A stretch of DNA of 64,000 nucleotides, from positions 62,001 to 126,000 of the forward strand of contig NZ_VMNK01000006.1 of NCBI RefSeq assembly GCF_007625155.1, read 5' to 3'. Origin of the DNA: Denitromonas halophila. Lineage in GTDB: Bacteria > Pseudomonadota > Gammaproteobacteria > Burkholderiales > Rhodocyclaceae. Positions 27,911 to 38,200 of the stretch are shown one piece after another (the first letter of the stretch is position 1; each line of letters begins with the position of its first letter). Under the pieces are notes generated by a model, which saw only the letters and a program-made list of their open reading frames with translations, was not told the DNA's origin and ran no database searches. The position numbers were made by a program, and so were the translations under genes.

Positions 27911-28900
27911 ATGTCCCGCCCCACCTCATTTTCGCCGGAAGCCTCTCTGGCGCAGGCGCGTCGTGTCCTCACCATCGAGGCCGCTGCAGTCGCTGCGCTG
28001 ATTCCCCGTCTCGACGCGGCGTTTCCGCGCGCGGTGGAAATGATTCTGGCCGCGCCGGGGCGTGTCGTCGTGACCGGCATTGGCAAAACCGGGCATATCG
28101 GGCGCAAGCTCGCCGCCACGCTGGCCAGCACCGGCACCCCGGCCTACTTCGTGCACGCGGCCGAAGCGGCCCATGGCGATCTGGGCATGATCACCTCGGC
28201 CGATGTGGTGATTGCGCTCTCTCATTCCGGCAGCAGCGCCGAGCTGCTCACCATCGTGCCACTGGTCAAGCGCCAGGGCGCGCGCCTGATCGCCATCACC
28301 GGCCACGCCAACTCGCCGCTCGCCAAAGAGTCCGACGTCCATCTGGATGCCGGCGTCAGTGAAGAAGCCTGCTCGCTCAACCTTGCACCCACGGCCAGCA
28401 CCACTGCCGCGCTGGCCATGGGCGATGCCCTGGCCGTCGCCCTGCTCGACGCGCGCGGCTTTGCCGAAGCCGATTTCGCCCGCAGCCACCCCGGCGGCTC
28501 GCTGGGTCGGCGCCTGCTCACCCATGTGCGCGACGTCATGCGCAGCGGACCGGCGCTGCCAATGGTCCGCCCGAACGCCAGCGTGACCGACGCCTTACTC
28601 GAAATGTCGCGCGGCGGCATGGGCATGGCCATCGTGGCCGACGCCAACGCGCAGCCAGCCGGCGTCTTTACCGACGGTGACCTGCGCCGCGCGCTGGCCG
28701 GCACCGACGACATCCGCCACGCGGCACTCACCACGCTGATGACCCGCAATCCGCGCAGCATCGGGCCGGAGGCCCTGGCAGCCGAAGCGGCCGAACTGAT
28801 GGAGCGCCACCGCATCAACCAGTTGCTGGTCGTTGATAGCGACGGCATGCTCGTTGGCGCGCTCAACATGCACGACCTGATGCAAGCCAAGGTCATCTGA
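27911..28900 (+). CDS. kdsD: D-arabinose 5-phosphate isomerase
   Basis: KdsD converts ribulose 5-phosphate to arabinose 5-phosphate, the first step toward Kdo for LPS. The 329-residue protein has an N-terminal SIS sugar-isomerase domain (VVVTGIGKTGHIGRKLAATL; SHSGSSAEL; SHPGGSLGRRLL) and two C-terminal CBS domains (DVMRSG... and LMTRNPR...). Its length and architecture match the family. lptC begins only 9 nt after its stop. Confidence 0.95.
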   Translation: MSRPTSFSPEASLAQARRVLTIEAAAVAALIPRLDAAFPRAVEMILAAPGRVVVTGIGKTGHIGRKLAATLASTGTPAYFVHAAEAAHGDLGMITSADVVIALSHSGSSAELLTIVPLVKRQGARLIAITGHANSPLAKESDVHLDAGVSEEACSLNLAPTASTTAALAMGDALAVALLDARGFAEADFARSHPGGSLGRRLLTHVRDVMRSGPALPMVRPNASVTDALLEMSRGGMGMAIVADANAQPAGVFTDGDLRRALAGTDDIRHAALTTLMTRNPRSIGPEALAAEAAELMERHRINQLLVVDSDGMLVGALNMHDLMQAKVI

Positions 28901-28909
28901 GCCCGCCGC

Positions 28910-29485
28910 ATGCGCCTGAGCCCCCAGCATCTCTATCCGATCATGGCACTGGCGGCGCTCGCCGCCGGCAGCATCTGGCTCGAGCGGATCAGCACAGACC
29001 CCAACGCCTCGCCCGAACCCAAAGCCATGCTTGGCCCCGACGTCATCGTCGAACACATGGCCTTGACCCGCTTCGACCTCACCGGCACGCCGCAGTACTA
29101 CATCGACTCGCAACAGATGCGCCACCTCCCCGCCCAGGCGCAATCCGAACTCATCGAACCCATCGTGCGCTACGAACGCGACGGCATGCATTTGCGCCTG
29201 ACCGCCGACCACGGCATCACACGTGACGATGGCGAGCGCGTCGACCTCAAAGGCCAGGTCCGCGCCCAACGTACACTGCCCGACAAACCCGAATCCACCT
29301 TCGCCTCGGACACCCTGGTGCTGTGGCCCAATACCGAACAAGCCAAGTCCATTGATCCGGTCGTGCTGACCCAGGACGGCGCCATCGTCCACAGCAAGGG
29401 CATGACCGCCGACAACCTGTTTGGCGAAATCACCCTCACCGGCGGCGTCGTCGCCAACCTGCCCATCAAGCGGAAGCAACCATGA
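28910..29485 (+). CDS. lptC: LPS export protein LptC
   Basis: Bitopic inner-membrane protein of the LPS bridge. A single N-terminal helix (LYPIMALAALAAGSIWL) precedes a periplasmic beta-jellyroll with typical LTADHGITRDDGERVDLKG and MTADNLFGEITLTGGV patterns. At 191 residues it is normal for LptC. The stop overlaps the lptA start by 4 nt. Confidence 0.92.
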   Translation: MRLSPQHLYPIMALAALAAGSIWLERISTDPNASPEPKAMLGPDVIVEHMALTRFDLTGTPQYYIDSQQMRHLPAQAQSELIEPIVRYERDGMHLRLTADHGITRDDGERVDLKGQVRAQRTLPDKPESTFASDTLVLWPNTEQAKSIDPVVLTQDGAIVHSKGMTADNLFGEITLTGGVVANLPIKRKQP

Positions 29486-30006
29486 ACACACGCCTCTGTC
29501 TGCTCGCCCTCACCGCCAGCCTCTGGGCGGGCCACGCGATCGCCGAACGTGGCGACCGCAGTCAGCCCGTCAACATCGAAGCCGACAAGGTCACAGTGGA
29601 TGAGCGTAAGAAAATCCACCTGTTTGAAGGTAAAGTCGTCCTCACCCAGGGCACGCTCGAAATCCGTGGCGACACCCTCACCGTCACCCAGGATGCCGAC
29701 GGCTTCCAGAAAGGCGTTGCCACCAGCCACGGCAAAGGCCTGGCCCGCTTCAAGCAAAAGCGTGACGGCACGGGCGATTACGTCAACGGCACGGCCGAGC
29801 GCATCGAATACGACGGCCGCACCCAGATGACCCACTTCTACATCCGGGCCCATGTCACCAGCGGCAAGGACGAGGTCCAGGGCGAATTCATCGAATACGA
29901 TGGCTACACCGGCCAGTATGTGGTCACCAACAGCGGCTCCAAATCGGCCAACACGGGCGGCTCGAGTCGCGTGCGCGCGGTCATCCAGCCCAAGACCACG
30001 CAGTAA
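29482..30006 (+). CDS. lptA: LPS transport periplasmic protein LptA
   Basis: LptA polymerises into the periplasmic bridge that carries LPS to the outer membrane. It has a signal peptide ([17 protein letters not shown]) and a beta-jellyroll whose start [17 protein letters not shown] is diagnostic, with further strands at [15 protein letters not shown] and [12 protein letters not shown]. Length is 174 residues. The usual next gene, lptB, is not present downstream. Confidence 0.94.
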   Translation: MNTRLCLLALTASLWAGHAIAERGDRSQPVNIEADKVTVDERKKIHLFEGKVVLTQGTLEIRGDTLTVTQDADGFQKGVATSHGKGLARFKQKRDGTGDYVNGTAERIEYDGRTQMTHFYIRAHVTSGKDEVQGEFIEYDGYTGQYVVTNSGSKSANTGGSSRVRAVIQPKTTQ

Positions 30007-30061
30007 GCCCCCACAATCAAACGACGGGCAGCGCCCGATCGATAACACAAGGAGAAATGCA

Positions 30062-30838
30062 GTGAGCTACGAGAACATCCTGGTTGAAACACGCGGCCGC
30101 GTCGGCCTCATTACCCTCAATCGTCCCAAGGCACTCAATGCACTCAACGATGTGCTGGTCGACGAAGTCGGCGCCGCGCTCGACGCCTTCGAGTCGAACG
30201 ACGACATCGGCGCGATCGTCATCACCGGATCGGAGAAAGCCTTTGCCGCCGGCGCCGACATCGGTGCCATGGCCACGTTCTCGTACATGGACGCCTACCT
30301 GAGCGACTACATCACCCGCAACTGGGAGCGCGTCAAGACCTGCCGCAAACCCATCATCGCAGCAGTCGCCGGCTACGCGCTGGGCGGCGGATGTGAAATG
30401 GCCATGGCCTGCGACATCATCATCGCCGCCGACACCGCCAAATTCGGCCAGCCCGAGATCAAGCTCGGGATCCTGCCGGGTGCCGGCGGCACGCAGCGCC
30501 TGCCGCGTGCGGTCAGCAAGGCCAAGGCCATGGACATGTGCCTGACCGCCCGCATGATGGACGCCATCGAGGCCGAGCGTGCCGGCCTGGTATCCCGCGT
30601 CGTGCCCGCCGACAAACTGCTGGACGAAGCCCTCACCGCGGCCGAGACCATCGCCGGCTTCTCGCTGCCCGTGGTCATGATGATCAAGGAGTCGGTCAAC
30701 CGCGCCTACGAGTCCGGCCTGTCCGAAGGCCTGCTCTTTGAGCGTCGCGTCTTCCACTCAGCGTTTGCACTCGAAGACCAGAAAGAAGGCATGGCCGCCT
30801 TTGTCGAAAAACGGGCTGCAGACTTCAAGCACCGTTAA
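30062..30838 (+). CDS. Enoyl-CoA hydratase
   Basis: A 258-residue crotonase-family enzyme that hydrates trans-2-enoyl-CoA to 3-hydroxyacyl-CoA in beta-oxidation or related degradation. The oxyanion-hole segments [12 protein letters not shown] and [15 protein letters not shown] are present. Both catalytic glutamates are in place (GGGCEMAM and [19 protein letters not shown]). Start is GTG 30062 with AGGAG at 30050-30054. It closely resembles FadB1x/PaaF-type short hydratases. It may feed (R/S)-3-hydroxyacyl-CoA metabolism next to the phasin gene, but no pathway partner is adjacent. Confidence 0.93.
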   Translation: MSYENILVETRGRVGLITLNRPKALNALNDVLVDEVGAALDAFESNDDIGAIVITGSEKAFAAGADIGAMATFSYMDAYLSDYITRNWERVKTCRKPIIAAVAGYALGGGCEMAMACDIIIAADTAKFGQPEIKLGILPGAGGTQRLPRAVSKAKAMDMCLTARMMDAIEAERAGLVSRVVPADKLLDEALTAAETIAGFSLPVVMMIKESVNRAYESGLSEGLLFERRVFHSAFALEDQKEGMAAFVEKRAADFKHR

Positions 30839-31173
30839 GCTCGCCCCGGGGCGGCGGCCGCTCGGCCACGCCCCTCGCGCCCGCCTGCGGCGCCCTCGCC
30901 CCACCCCGGCCGTCACATGACGGCAACATCCAGCTGACACACTGCAACAGCCGAATCACTGCGACATTCGCATCGGCTATCTATCGCGCAGATGACGGGA
31001 TCAGCCATCCATCAAACAGCTTTCAGCAAGCCGATGTTTTGTATCAATATTTTTCTTGAAAATGAAGTTGTGCGACGCAACATTTCGGTTGACAGCAGAT
31101 TTTTTCTGCCTATAATCCAAACTATGCCGCACCGCAGCATTACGTGGCCACCAACTTAACTCAGGAGAAACAC
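30839..31173. other. Intergenic region upstream of the phasin gene
   Basis: 335 nt without a gene. The first ~75 nt are very GC-rich with no T-run terminator. The stretch 31020-31120 is clearly more AT-rich than its surroundings and carries the phasin promoter. The leader 31117-31173 contains TGCCGCACCGCAGCA and ends with the Shine-Dalgarno AGGAG at 31163-31167. Confidence 0.7.
31089..31116 (+). promoter_or_regulatory. Consensus sigma-70 promoter of the phasin gene with palindromic spacer
   Basis: TTGACA (31089-31094) and TATAAT (31111-31116) are both perfect, with a 16-nt spacer. The spacer itself is an inverted repeat, GCAGA-N5-TCTGC (31095-31109), which would place a bound repressor squarely on the promoter. 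Transcription should start near 31123. Confidence 0.87.
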
Positions 31174-31734
31174 ATGTTCGCCACCCCCGAGCAATTCGCC
31201 GCTACCAACAAAGCCAACATCGAAACCGTGCTGACGCTGGCTAATGCCGCTTTCGCCAGTGCCGAGCGCCTGGCCGCCCTGAACCTGAACACCGCCCGTG
31301 TCTTCCTGGAAGACGGCGTGGCCAACACCAAGGCCCTGATGGCCGTCAAGGACGCACAAGAGTTCGTGACCATTCAAAGCACCCTGGCTCAGCCGGCTGT
31401 CGAGAAAATGGTTGCCTACGCTCGCAGCGTTTACGAAATCGCCACCCAGAGCCAGGACGAAGTGTCCAAGCTGATGGAAGGCCAGATCGCTGAAGTGAAC
31501 AAGGGTGTTGCTGAAGCCCTCGACAAGGCTGCCAAGTCCGCACCGGCTGGTTCCGACGTCGCTGTTGCTGCCGTCAAGTCCGCCATCGCCGCCGCCAACT
31601 CCGCTTACGACAGCATGAACAAAGCTGCCAAGCAAGTGGCCGAGATCGCTGAAGCCAACGTTGCCGCTGCTACCAGCGCCACCGTCAAGGCTGTGGGCAC
31701 CGCTCAGAAAGCCGGCACCAAGAAAGCTGCCTAA
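31174..31734 (+). CDS. phaP: Phasin family protein
   Basis: 186-residue amphipathic, Ala-rich all-helical protein starting MFATPEQFAATNKANIETVL, the standard betaproteobacterial phasin N-terminus. Phasins coat polyhydroxyalkanoate granules and limit their size. The C-terminal tail is Ala/Lys-rich (KAGTKKAA). A strong Shine-Dalgarno (AGGAG), a consensus promoter and an intrinsic terminator make this a self-contained, highly expressed unit. Codon use is visibly less GC-extreme than in neighbours. Confidence 0.94.
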   Translation: MFATPEQFAATNKANIETVLTLANAAFASAERLAALNLNTARVFLEDGVANTKALMAVKDAQEFVTIQSTLAQPAVEKMVAYARSVYEIATQSQDEVSKLMEGQIAEVNKGVAEALDKAAKSAPAGSDVAVAAVKSAIAAANSAYDSMNKAAKQVAEIAEANVAAATSATVKAVGTAQKAGTKKAA

Positions 31735-31758
31735 TCAGCACGCTACTTGATGTTGAAG

Positions 31759-31786
31759 AGACCCCGCTTCGGCGGGGTCTTTTTTT
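31759..31786 (+). terminator. Intrinsic terminator of the phasin gene
   Basis: AGACCCCGC (31759-31767), loop TTCG, GCGGGGTCT (31772-31780), then a T-run to 31786. A 9-bp GC-rich stem with a stable UUCG tetraloop, 25 nt after the phasin stop. Confidence 0.93.
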
Positions 31787-32252
31787 GTCCGTACCGCCAG
31801 GCAACGGCATACGAACACGGCACGAAACGCATTGTCCAAGAAGCAGCAAAGCTCACTTGGCCCCGCGGCACCCACCCTTACCACCCCAGCTCGCCCAACC
31901 GACGACAATACCCCGCCGTCTCGACGCACCACGCTTCGGTGAGGTGCTTCGGCGAGGTGCTTCGGTGAGGTGCTTCGGTGAGGTGCTTCGGTGAAGTGCC
32001 TCGGTGAAGTGCCTCGGTGAAGTGCCTCGGTGAAGTGCCTCGGTGAAGTGCCTCGGTGAAGTGCCTCGGTGAAGTGCCTCGGTGAAGTGCCTCGGTGAAG
32101 TGCCTCGGTGAAGTGCCTCGGTGAAGTGCCTCGGTGAAAAAGCCGCGGCCAGGTGAGCAGGACTCACCGACACGGCGACCGTGAAACCATCAGACCATCC
32201 CGCCGGCCATCCATGCCGGCCTGGCTAGCGACACCAAGCCTCGCATGAAAAA
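31787..32252. other. Non-coding stretch holding a 13-bp minisatellite
   Basis: 466 nt between the phasin terminator and the 3' end of plsC. No credible gene is seen on either strand. Open frames here are by-products of the tandem repeat at 31934-32138. The flanks are unremarkable GC-rich sequence. Confidence 0.7.
31934..32138. repeat. 13-bp tandem repeat array (minisatellite), 15 full units plus a partial
   Basis: Four or five early units read CTTCGGTGAGGTG (one with GGCG), one hybrid reads CTTCGGTGAAGTG, and ten identical units read CCTCGGTGAAGTG from 31999 to 32128. A 10-nt partial unit ends the array at 32138. The homogeneous right part and variant left part indicate growth by slippage or unequal exchange. 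There are no spacers, so it is not a CRISPR. Confidence 0.97.
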
Positions 32253-32996
32253 TCAGGCCGTGCCCTGCACCGCCTCATCGGGATAGTGCGACGGAAACAG
32301 GCGTCGCATCTCGCTCTCGATCCACGCCTCGGCGCGACGGTTGACCTCATCCGGCGCCAGGCCGGTCGGGTCGATTTCCGGACCGATGCTGACCACGATC
32401 TCGCCGGGCTGCTTGACGAAGGCGTTGCGGCGCCAGAACTCGCCGGCGTTGTGTGCAATCGGCAGCACCGGGACACCCGCCTTGATGCCCAACCATGCGC
32501 CGCCCGCCTTGTAGCGACGGGTCGCGCCCGGTTCGACGCGCGTCCCCTCGGGAAACACCACCACGTAAAAGCCTTCGCTCAAACGGGCCTTGCCCTGCTC
32601 CACCACCTGCGCCAGTGCGTCTTTGCCCGCCGCACGGTCAATGGCGATGTTGGGCATTTTCCCGAGCCCCCAGCCGAAAAACGGCAAGCGAAGCAACTCG
32701 CGCTTGAGCACAAAACAGATCGGCGGCAGGATGCGTTGCAGCGCGATGGTCTCCCAGGCCGACTGGTGTTTGCACAGCACCACGCAAGGATCCGCAGGAA
32801 TGTTGTCCGCACCGATCACGCGATGACGAATGCCCAGCAAATGCTTGATGAACCACATGGCCAGCGTCGTCCAGCCACCGATGAGTCGATAGCGCATCTG
32901 CGGCGGCAGCGGCGTGCTGAGCATGCCGACCAGGGCAAACACCGGCGTGATGAACACCAGCACCACGGCAAACAGGGTTGAACGAATCAGGGGCAT
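32253..32996 (-). CDS. plsC: 1-acyl-sn-glycerol-3-phosphate acyltransferase
   Basis: PlsC acylates lysophosphatidic acid to phosphatidic acid at the inner membrane. The 247-residue protein has an N-terminal hydrophobic helix, the catalytic block CKHQSAWET (H-x4-E variant of H-x4-D, common in betaproteobacteria), and VVVFPEGTRVEPG for substrate phosphate binding. Start is ATG 32996 (MPLIRSTLF), seven bases after the gmhB stop. The longer frame would run into gmhB. Confidence 0.93.
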   Translation of the reverse strand: MPLIRSTLFAVVLVFITPVFALVGMLSTPLPPQMRYRLIGGWTTLAMWFIKHLLGIRHRVIGADNIPADPCVVLCKHQSAWETIALQRILPPICFVLKRELLRLPFFGWGLGKMPNIAIDRAAGKDALAQVVEQGKARLSEGFYVVVFPEGTRVEPGATRRYKAGGAWLGIKAGVPVLPIAHNAGEFWRRNAFVKQPGEIVVSIGPEIDPTGLAPDEVNRRAEAWIESEMRRLFPSHYPDEAVQGTA

Positions 32997-33003
32997 GGCC
33001 AGC

Positions 33004-33540
33004 TCAGTCCAGCAAAAGAGTGTCCGCAATCGCGGACAGATCGGGGAAGATCAAGGTGTCGGGCGGCAGCTCGGGGTCTTCACGGGTACGCTCGCCCTTG
33101 CCGGTCAGCACCAGATAGGTCTGACAGCCGACGGCACGACCGGCTTGCAGGTCGCGCAGACTGTCGCCAACCATCGGCACGCCGGTCAGATCGATATTGA
33201 AGCGCGACTCGATCTGCTTGAACAGGCCGGGCTTCGGCTTGCGGCAATCACAGGTCGAGTCCGCCGCATGGGGGCAGAAAAAAATCGCATCCAGCCGCCC
33301 GCCAACCTGCGCCAGGGACTCCACCATCTTGGCGTTGATGGCGTTGAGCGTATCCATGCCAAACAGGCCACGGCCCACGCCGGACTGATTTGACGCGAGC
33401 ACCACCCGCCAGCCCGACTGGTTGAGCCGGGCAATGGCTTCGAGCGAACCGGGGATGGGTATCCACTCTTCGGGCGACTTGATGAACTGGTCGGAGTCCT
33501 GGTTGATAACCCCGTCCCGATCAAGAATGATCATTTTCAT
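33004..33540 (-). CDS. gmhB: D-glycero-beta-D-manno-heptose-1,7-bisphosphate 7-phosphatase
   Basis: HAD-family phosphatase of ADP-heptose synthesis for LPS core. The 178-residue protein begins MKMIILDRDGVINQDSD (nucleophile and acid Asp pair DxD). It also has the ASNQSGVGRG motif and a zinc-binding cysteine/histidine cluster (CPHAADSTCDCRKP) typical of GmhB. The MVGDSLRDLQAG motif carries the last acidic residue. It sits between glyS and plsC, as in many betaproteobacteria. Confidence 0.96.
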   Translation of the reverse strand: MKMIILDRDGVINQDSDQFIKSPEEWIPIPGSLEAIARLNQSGWRVVLASNQSGVGRGLFGMDTLNAINAKMVESLAQVGGRLDAIFFCPHAADSTCDCRKPKPGLFKQIESRFNIDLTGVPMVGDSLRDLQAGRAVGCQTYLVLTGKGERTREDPELPPDTLIFPDLSAIADTLLLD

Positions 33541-33568
33541 AGGCCTGCCTCCCGGCGGGTAATGACAC

Positions 33569-35652
33569 TCACACGGACAGTCGTGACAAATCGGCCACGC
33601 GATTCATCTGGCGCGCCAGTGCCGCGAGCAAGGCCAGACGGTTGGCGCGAATGAGCGGCTCCTCGGCCATCACCATGACGTCCTCGAAGAAGCGATCGAC
33701 CGCCGCACGCAAGCCGGCCAGCACACGCAGGGCTTCGGCGTCATCCTCGTTGTCGAAGTAGGCATCCACTTGCGGCGACACCTGATTGAGCTGTTCGAAC
33801 AGCGCTTTTTCTGCCGGCTCTTGCAGCAAGGTGACATCGGGCTGACCCGGGACGACATCGGTTTTCTTGAGGATGTTGATGATCCGCTTGTTGGCCGCGG
33901 CCAGCGCTTCGGCCTCGGGCAGCGCGCGGAAGGCCGACACTGCCGCCAGTCGTGCCGGCACGCGGTCGATGCGCATCGGATTGAGCGCCAGTACGGCGTC
34001 GATCTCTTCACCCGCATGACCGGCCTCGCGCAGCAGGTGACGCAGACGGTCCTGCATGAAGCCGAGCAGCGCCTCGGGCACCGGCTCGGTCAGCTGACCG
34101 GCCGCAAAGCCCTGAACGGCATCGGCGATGAGTGCCGACAGATCCAACGGCAACGGGGTTTCCATCAGGATGCGCAGCACGCCGAGCGCGGCGCGGCGCA
34201 GACCGAAGGGGTCTTTGTCTCCGGTGGGCACCTGGCCAATGCCAAAGAAGCCGACCAGCGCGTCGAGTTTGTCGGCCAGCGCCACCGCGGCGGCCACATT
34301 GCCTTGCGGCAGCGCGTCACCAGCGAAGCGCGGCAGGTAGTGCGCCTGCACGGCATCGGCCACCACCTCGCCCTCGCCGTCGTTGAGCGCGTAGTAGCGG
34401 CCCATCACGCCTTGCAGTTCGGGAAACTCGCCAACCATGTCGGTGACCAGATCGGCCTTGGCCAGCCGTGCCGCGCGTGCGGCGGCGGTTTGGTCAGCAC
34501 CGAGTCGCGCCGCGATCTTGCCGGCCAGCACTTCGAGGCGCTCGACCCGGCTCAGCACGCTGCCGAGTTTGTTGTGATAGACCACGTTGGCAAGACGCTC
34601 GACACGAGTGGCCAGCGGCTGCTTGCGGTCGGTGTCGAAGAAGAAGCGCGCATCGGCCAGGCGCGGGCGGACCACGCGCTGGTTGCCGGTGATAATGTTC
34701 GTCGGATCCTGCGGGCGCATGTTGGACACGATCAGGAAGCGATTGAGCAGCTTGCCCTCGGCATTGAACAGCGGGAAATACTTCTGGTTGGCCCGCATGG
34801 TAAGGATCAGGCATTCCTGCGGTACGGCCAGGAAGCCGGCCTCGAACTCGCCCACATACACCGTCGGATGCTCGACCAGCGCGGCCACTTCGTCGAGCAG
34901 ATCGGCGTATTCGTCCAGGCTGGCGTTTTGACGCGCGGCCTCGGCGGTGAGCTGGGCGTCGATGTCGGCGCGGCGCTCATCGAAATTCGGGATCACCTTG
35001 CCTTCGGCCAGCAGCGTGGTTTCATACGCATCGGCATTGGCCACGCTCAGCTCGCCACGACTCATGAAGCGGTGCCCCATGGTCAGGTTGCCTGACTCGA
35101 GATCCAGCACCTGCCCCGGCACGACGCGATCACCGTGCATCATGATGAGCTTGTGCACCGGTCGCACGAACTGCGCCTCGCCCGCGCCCCAGCGCATCAC
35201 TTTCGGAATCGGCAGCGCCTTCACGGCGATGCCCACCACCTCGGCCAGCACCGCATCCAGACTCGCGCCCGGCACCAGGCTGGTATAGAACAGCGCCTCG
35301 GCCTTGCCGTCCATGCGGCGTTCAAACTTAGGCACTTCGCTGGCGTCGATGCCCTTGGCTTCGAGCTTTTTTAGCAGCGGTGCTTTCGGCGTGCCATCAG
35401 CCTCCAAGGCCACCGCCACCGGCATGAGCTTTTCGGTGACTTCGCGTGCTGGCGCCGTCGCGCGAACACCGGCAATGGTCACGGCCAGACGGCGCGGCGA
35501 GGCATAGGGACGGAAGCCGGCGTCAGCATCGGCCAGCCCGCGCGACACCAGTTCTTCCTGAATACGACGGGCAAAGGCCTCGCCCAGACGCGGCAACGCC
35601 TTGGGCGGGAGTTCTTCGGTCAGCAGTTCGACGAGCAGGGTCGCGTTGGACA

Positions 35653-35653
<1 letters not shown>
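33569..35653 (-). CDS. glyS: Glycyl-tRNA synthetase beta subunit
   Basis: Beta subunit (about 694 residues) of the alpha2beta2 glycyl-tRNA synthetase; it binds tRNA-Gly. The N-terminus [19 protein letters not shown] and the internal [12 protein letters not shown] and [18 protein letters not shown] blocks are diagnostic. The C-terminal anticodon-binding region is present ([22 protein letters not shown]). ATG 35653 was chosen. A GTG at 35656 gives a GTGA overlap with glyQ and is equally possible. Confidence 0.97.
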
Positions 35654-36579
<926 letters not shown>

Positions 36580-36706
36580 GAGCTTGGCGGTCGGGCGACG
36601 ACCGCGTAAGAAGCAAAACGCCGATTTTACTGGCTAAACGCCCGATGTCGAAGCCGGATCGTGCCTTTTGTCATGTTGAGGGCCAAAAGGCCCCCGCGCC
36701 AGGCGC

Positions 36707-38200
36707 TCAAGCTGAGGCCTCGCGCACCGGGTTGCGCCAGCGCGACCACATCGCCGGCAGCAAGGCGAGCGCGGCCAGGCTCAAGGCCAGCGCGTCGCCC
36801 CAGCGCAGATACGGTGTCAGACCGGCCATGCCCTGCACCATTACGGTCAGCACATCGCGGGTAAACGGCGCCAGCGCGCCGGCCACGCGGCCATCGGGCA
36901 AGATGGCCGCGGTCATGCCGGTATTGGTCGCCCGCAGCATCGGCCGACCGGTTTCCATGGCGCGCACCCGGGCAATCTGCAGATGCTGGGGCTGGGCAAA
37001 GGAGTCGCCGTACCAAGCGAGGTTCGACAGATTGACCAGAATGCTCGCCTCGCCCGCCCGGCGACGAATCTCTTCGCCAAACGTATCCTCGTAGCAAATG
37101 TTCAGCGCCAAACGCTGGCCGGCCAGATGCATCAGCGGCTGATCCGCCGCCCCGCTGGTCTGGTTCGACATCGGAATCTTGGCGAGCCGGTAAAACCAGT
37201 CGAAACTGGGTGGCGAGTATTCACCGAAGGGCACGAGATGCTGCTTGGCGTAAGTTTGGGTTGGCGAAGCGCCCACGCTGAGCGCAGCGTTGTAGATGTG
37301 GCCTTCGGCATCGCGCATGAACACGCCGACGATGGCGTCGCCCTTCCGAGCGGCCGCACTGGCCCCCATTTGCGCCAGATAGCCCGCCGGCAAACGCTCG
37401 GCGAGCATCGGCAGTGTCGACTCAGGCAACACCACGATCTGGGCCGGATGAGTGCGCACCAGTTCGAGGTTCAGATCCAGCCATTGCTGGAGGCGCTCGG
37501 GCTGCCATTTGAGATCTTGCTCGATATGCGTTTGCACCAGCGCGGCGGTCACCGGCTCGCCGTCGGGCACCGTCCACGCCACTGAACGCAGGCTCTGACC
37601 GAGGCCAAGCAAGAGCACGGCCGAAACGGTCCAGGGCATCAACCGCCCGGGCCCGCGCTGAATCATGATGCCAAAACCCGCCGCCAGCGCGGCAACCAGG
37701 GCACTCACGCCATACACGCCCAGGACCGGGAAGAAGCCGGCCAGCGGGCTGGGCGGCGTTTGGGAATAACCAATCGCCAGCCAGGGGAAGCCGGTCAGCA
37801 CCCAGCCGCGCAAGTATTCGGTGAGTGCCCACAGACCGCCGGCGAGCAAGGCGTCACGCGCCGTTCGACCGCTACGAAAGCGAACAAACAAGGCCCCGGC
37901 CACCGCCGGCCACAGCGCCAGATAGGTGCAGAACAGAAAGATGCAGAAGGCAGCCAGCACCGAGGGCATGCCACCGAATTGGTGCAACGCGACGTACAGC
38001 CACGACACCCCGCCCAGAAACGAACCGAGCCCCCAGGACAGGCCAATGGCAAAGCCGATGCCCGCCTGATGCTGCCGCACCAGCAGACCGAACAAGATGG
38101 CCAGACTCAGGACGGCCGCCGGAAACAGCTGAAAAGGGGCAAACCCAAGCACCGAGACGACGCCGGCGAGCATCGCCATCAGCGGCACACGAACGCGCAT
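36707..38200 (-). CDS. lnt: Apolipoprotein N-acyltransferase
   Basis: Lnt adds the third acyl chain to lipoproteins in the inner membrane. Six or more membrane helices occupy the first ~200 residues. The nitrilase-like domain follows with catalytic Glu (VVLPESTLP), Lys (KQHLVPFGEYSPP) and Cys (LNICYEDTFGEEI), and a final membrane helix closes it. Length 497. It adjoins corC, the classical pairing. Confidence 0.96.
   Translation of the reverse strand: MRVRVPLMAMLAGVVSVLGFAPFQLFPAAVLSLAILFGLLVRQHQAGIGFAIGLSWGLGSFLGGVSWLYVALHQFGGMPSVLAAFCIFLFCTYLALWPAVAGALFVRFRSGRTARDALLAGGLWALTEYLRGWVLTGFPWLAIGYSQTPPSPLAGFFPVLGVYGVSALVAALAAGFGIMIQRGPGRLMPWTVSAVLLLGLGQSLRSVAWTVPDGEPVTAALVQTHIEQDLKWQPERLQQWLDLNLELVRTHPAQIVVLPESTLPMLAERLPAGYLAQMGASAAARKGDAIVGVFMRDAEGHIYNAALSVGASPTQTYAKQHLVPFGEYSPPSFDWFYRLAKIPMSNQTSGAADQPLMHLAGQRLALNICYEDTFGEEIRRRAGEASILVNLSNLAWYGDSFAQPQHLQIARVRAMETGRPMLRATNTGMTAAILPDGRVAGALAPFTRDVLTVMVQGMAGLTPYLRWGDALALSLAALALLPAMWSRWRNPVREASA

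Noticed and set aside
31934-32138. CRISPR array
   Set aside because: Units are contiguous with no spacers, far too short, and no cas genes are present.
31853-32173. Open frame on the minus strand encoding HFTEALHRGTSPR-type repeats
   Set aside because: It arises because three 13-bp units equal 13 codons. There is no Shine-Dalgarno, no conserved flank and the array is a plain minisatellite.
32253-32996. PlsC with H-x4-E instead of H-x4-D as a catalytic defect
   Set aside because: KHQSAWET-type motifs are common in betaproteobacterial PlsC; Glu can replace Asp.
36660-36706. Terminator after lnt (GGGCC-TTTT-GGCCC)
   Set aside because: Only a 5-bp stem with the T-run in the loop rather than after it; not a credible intrinsic terminator.
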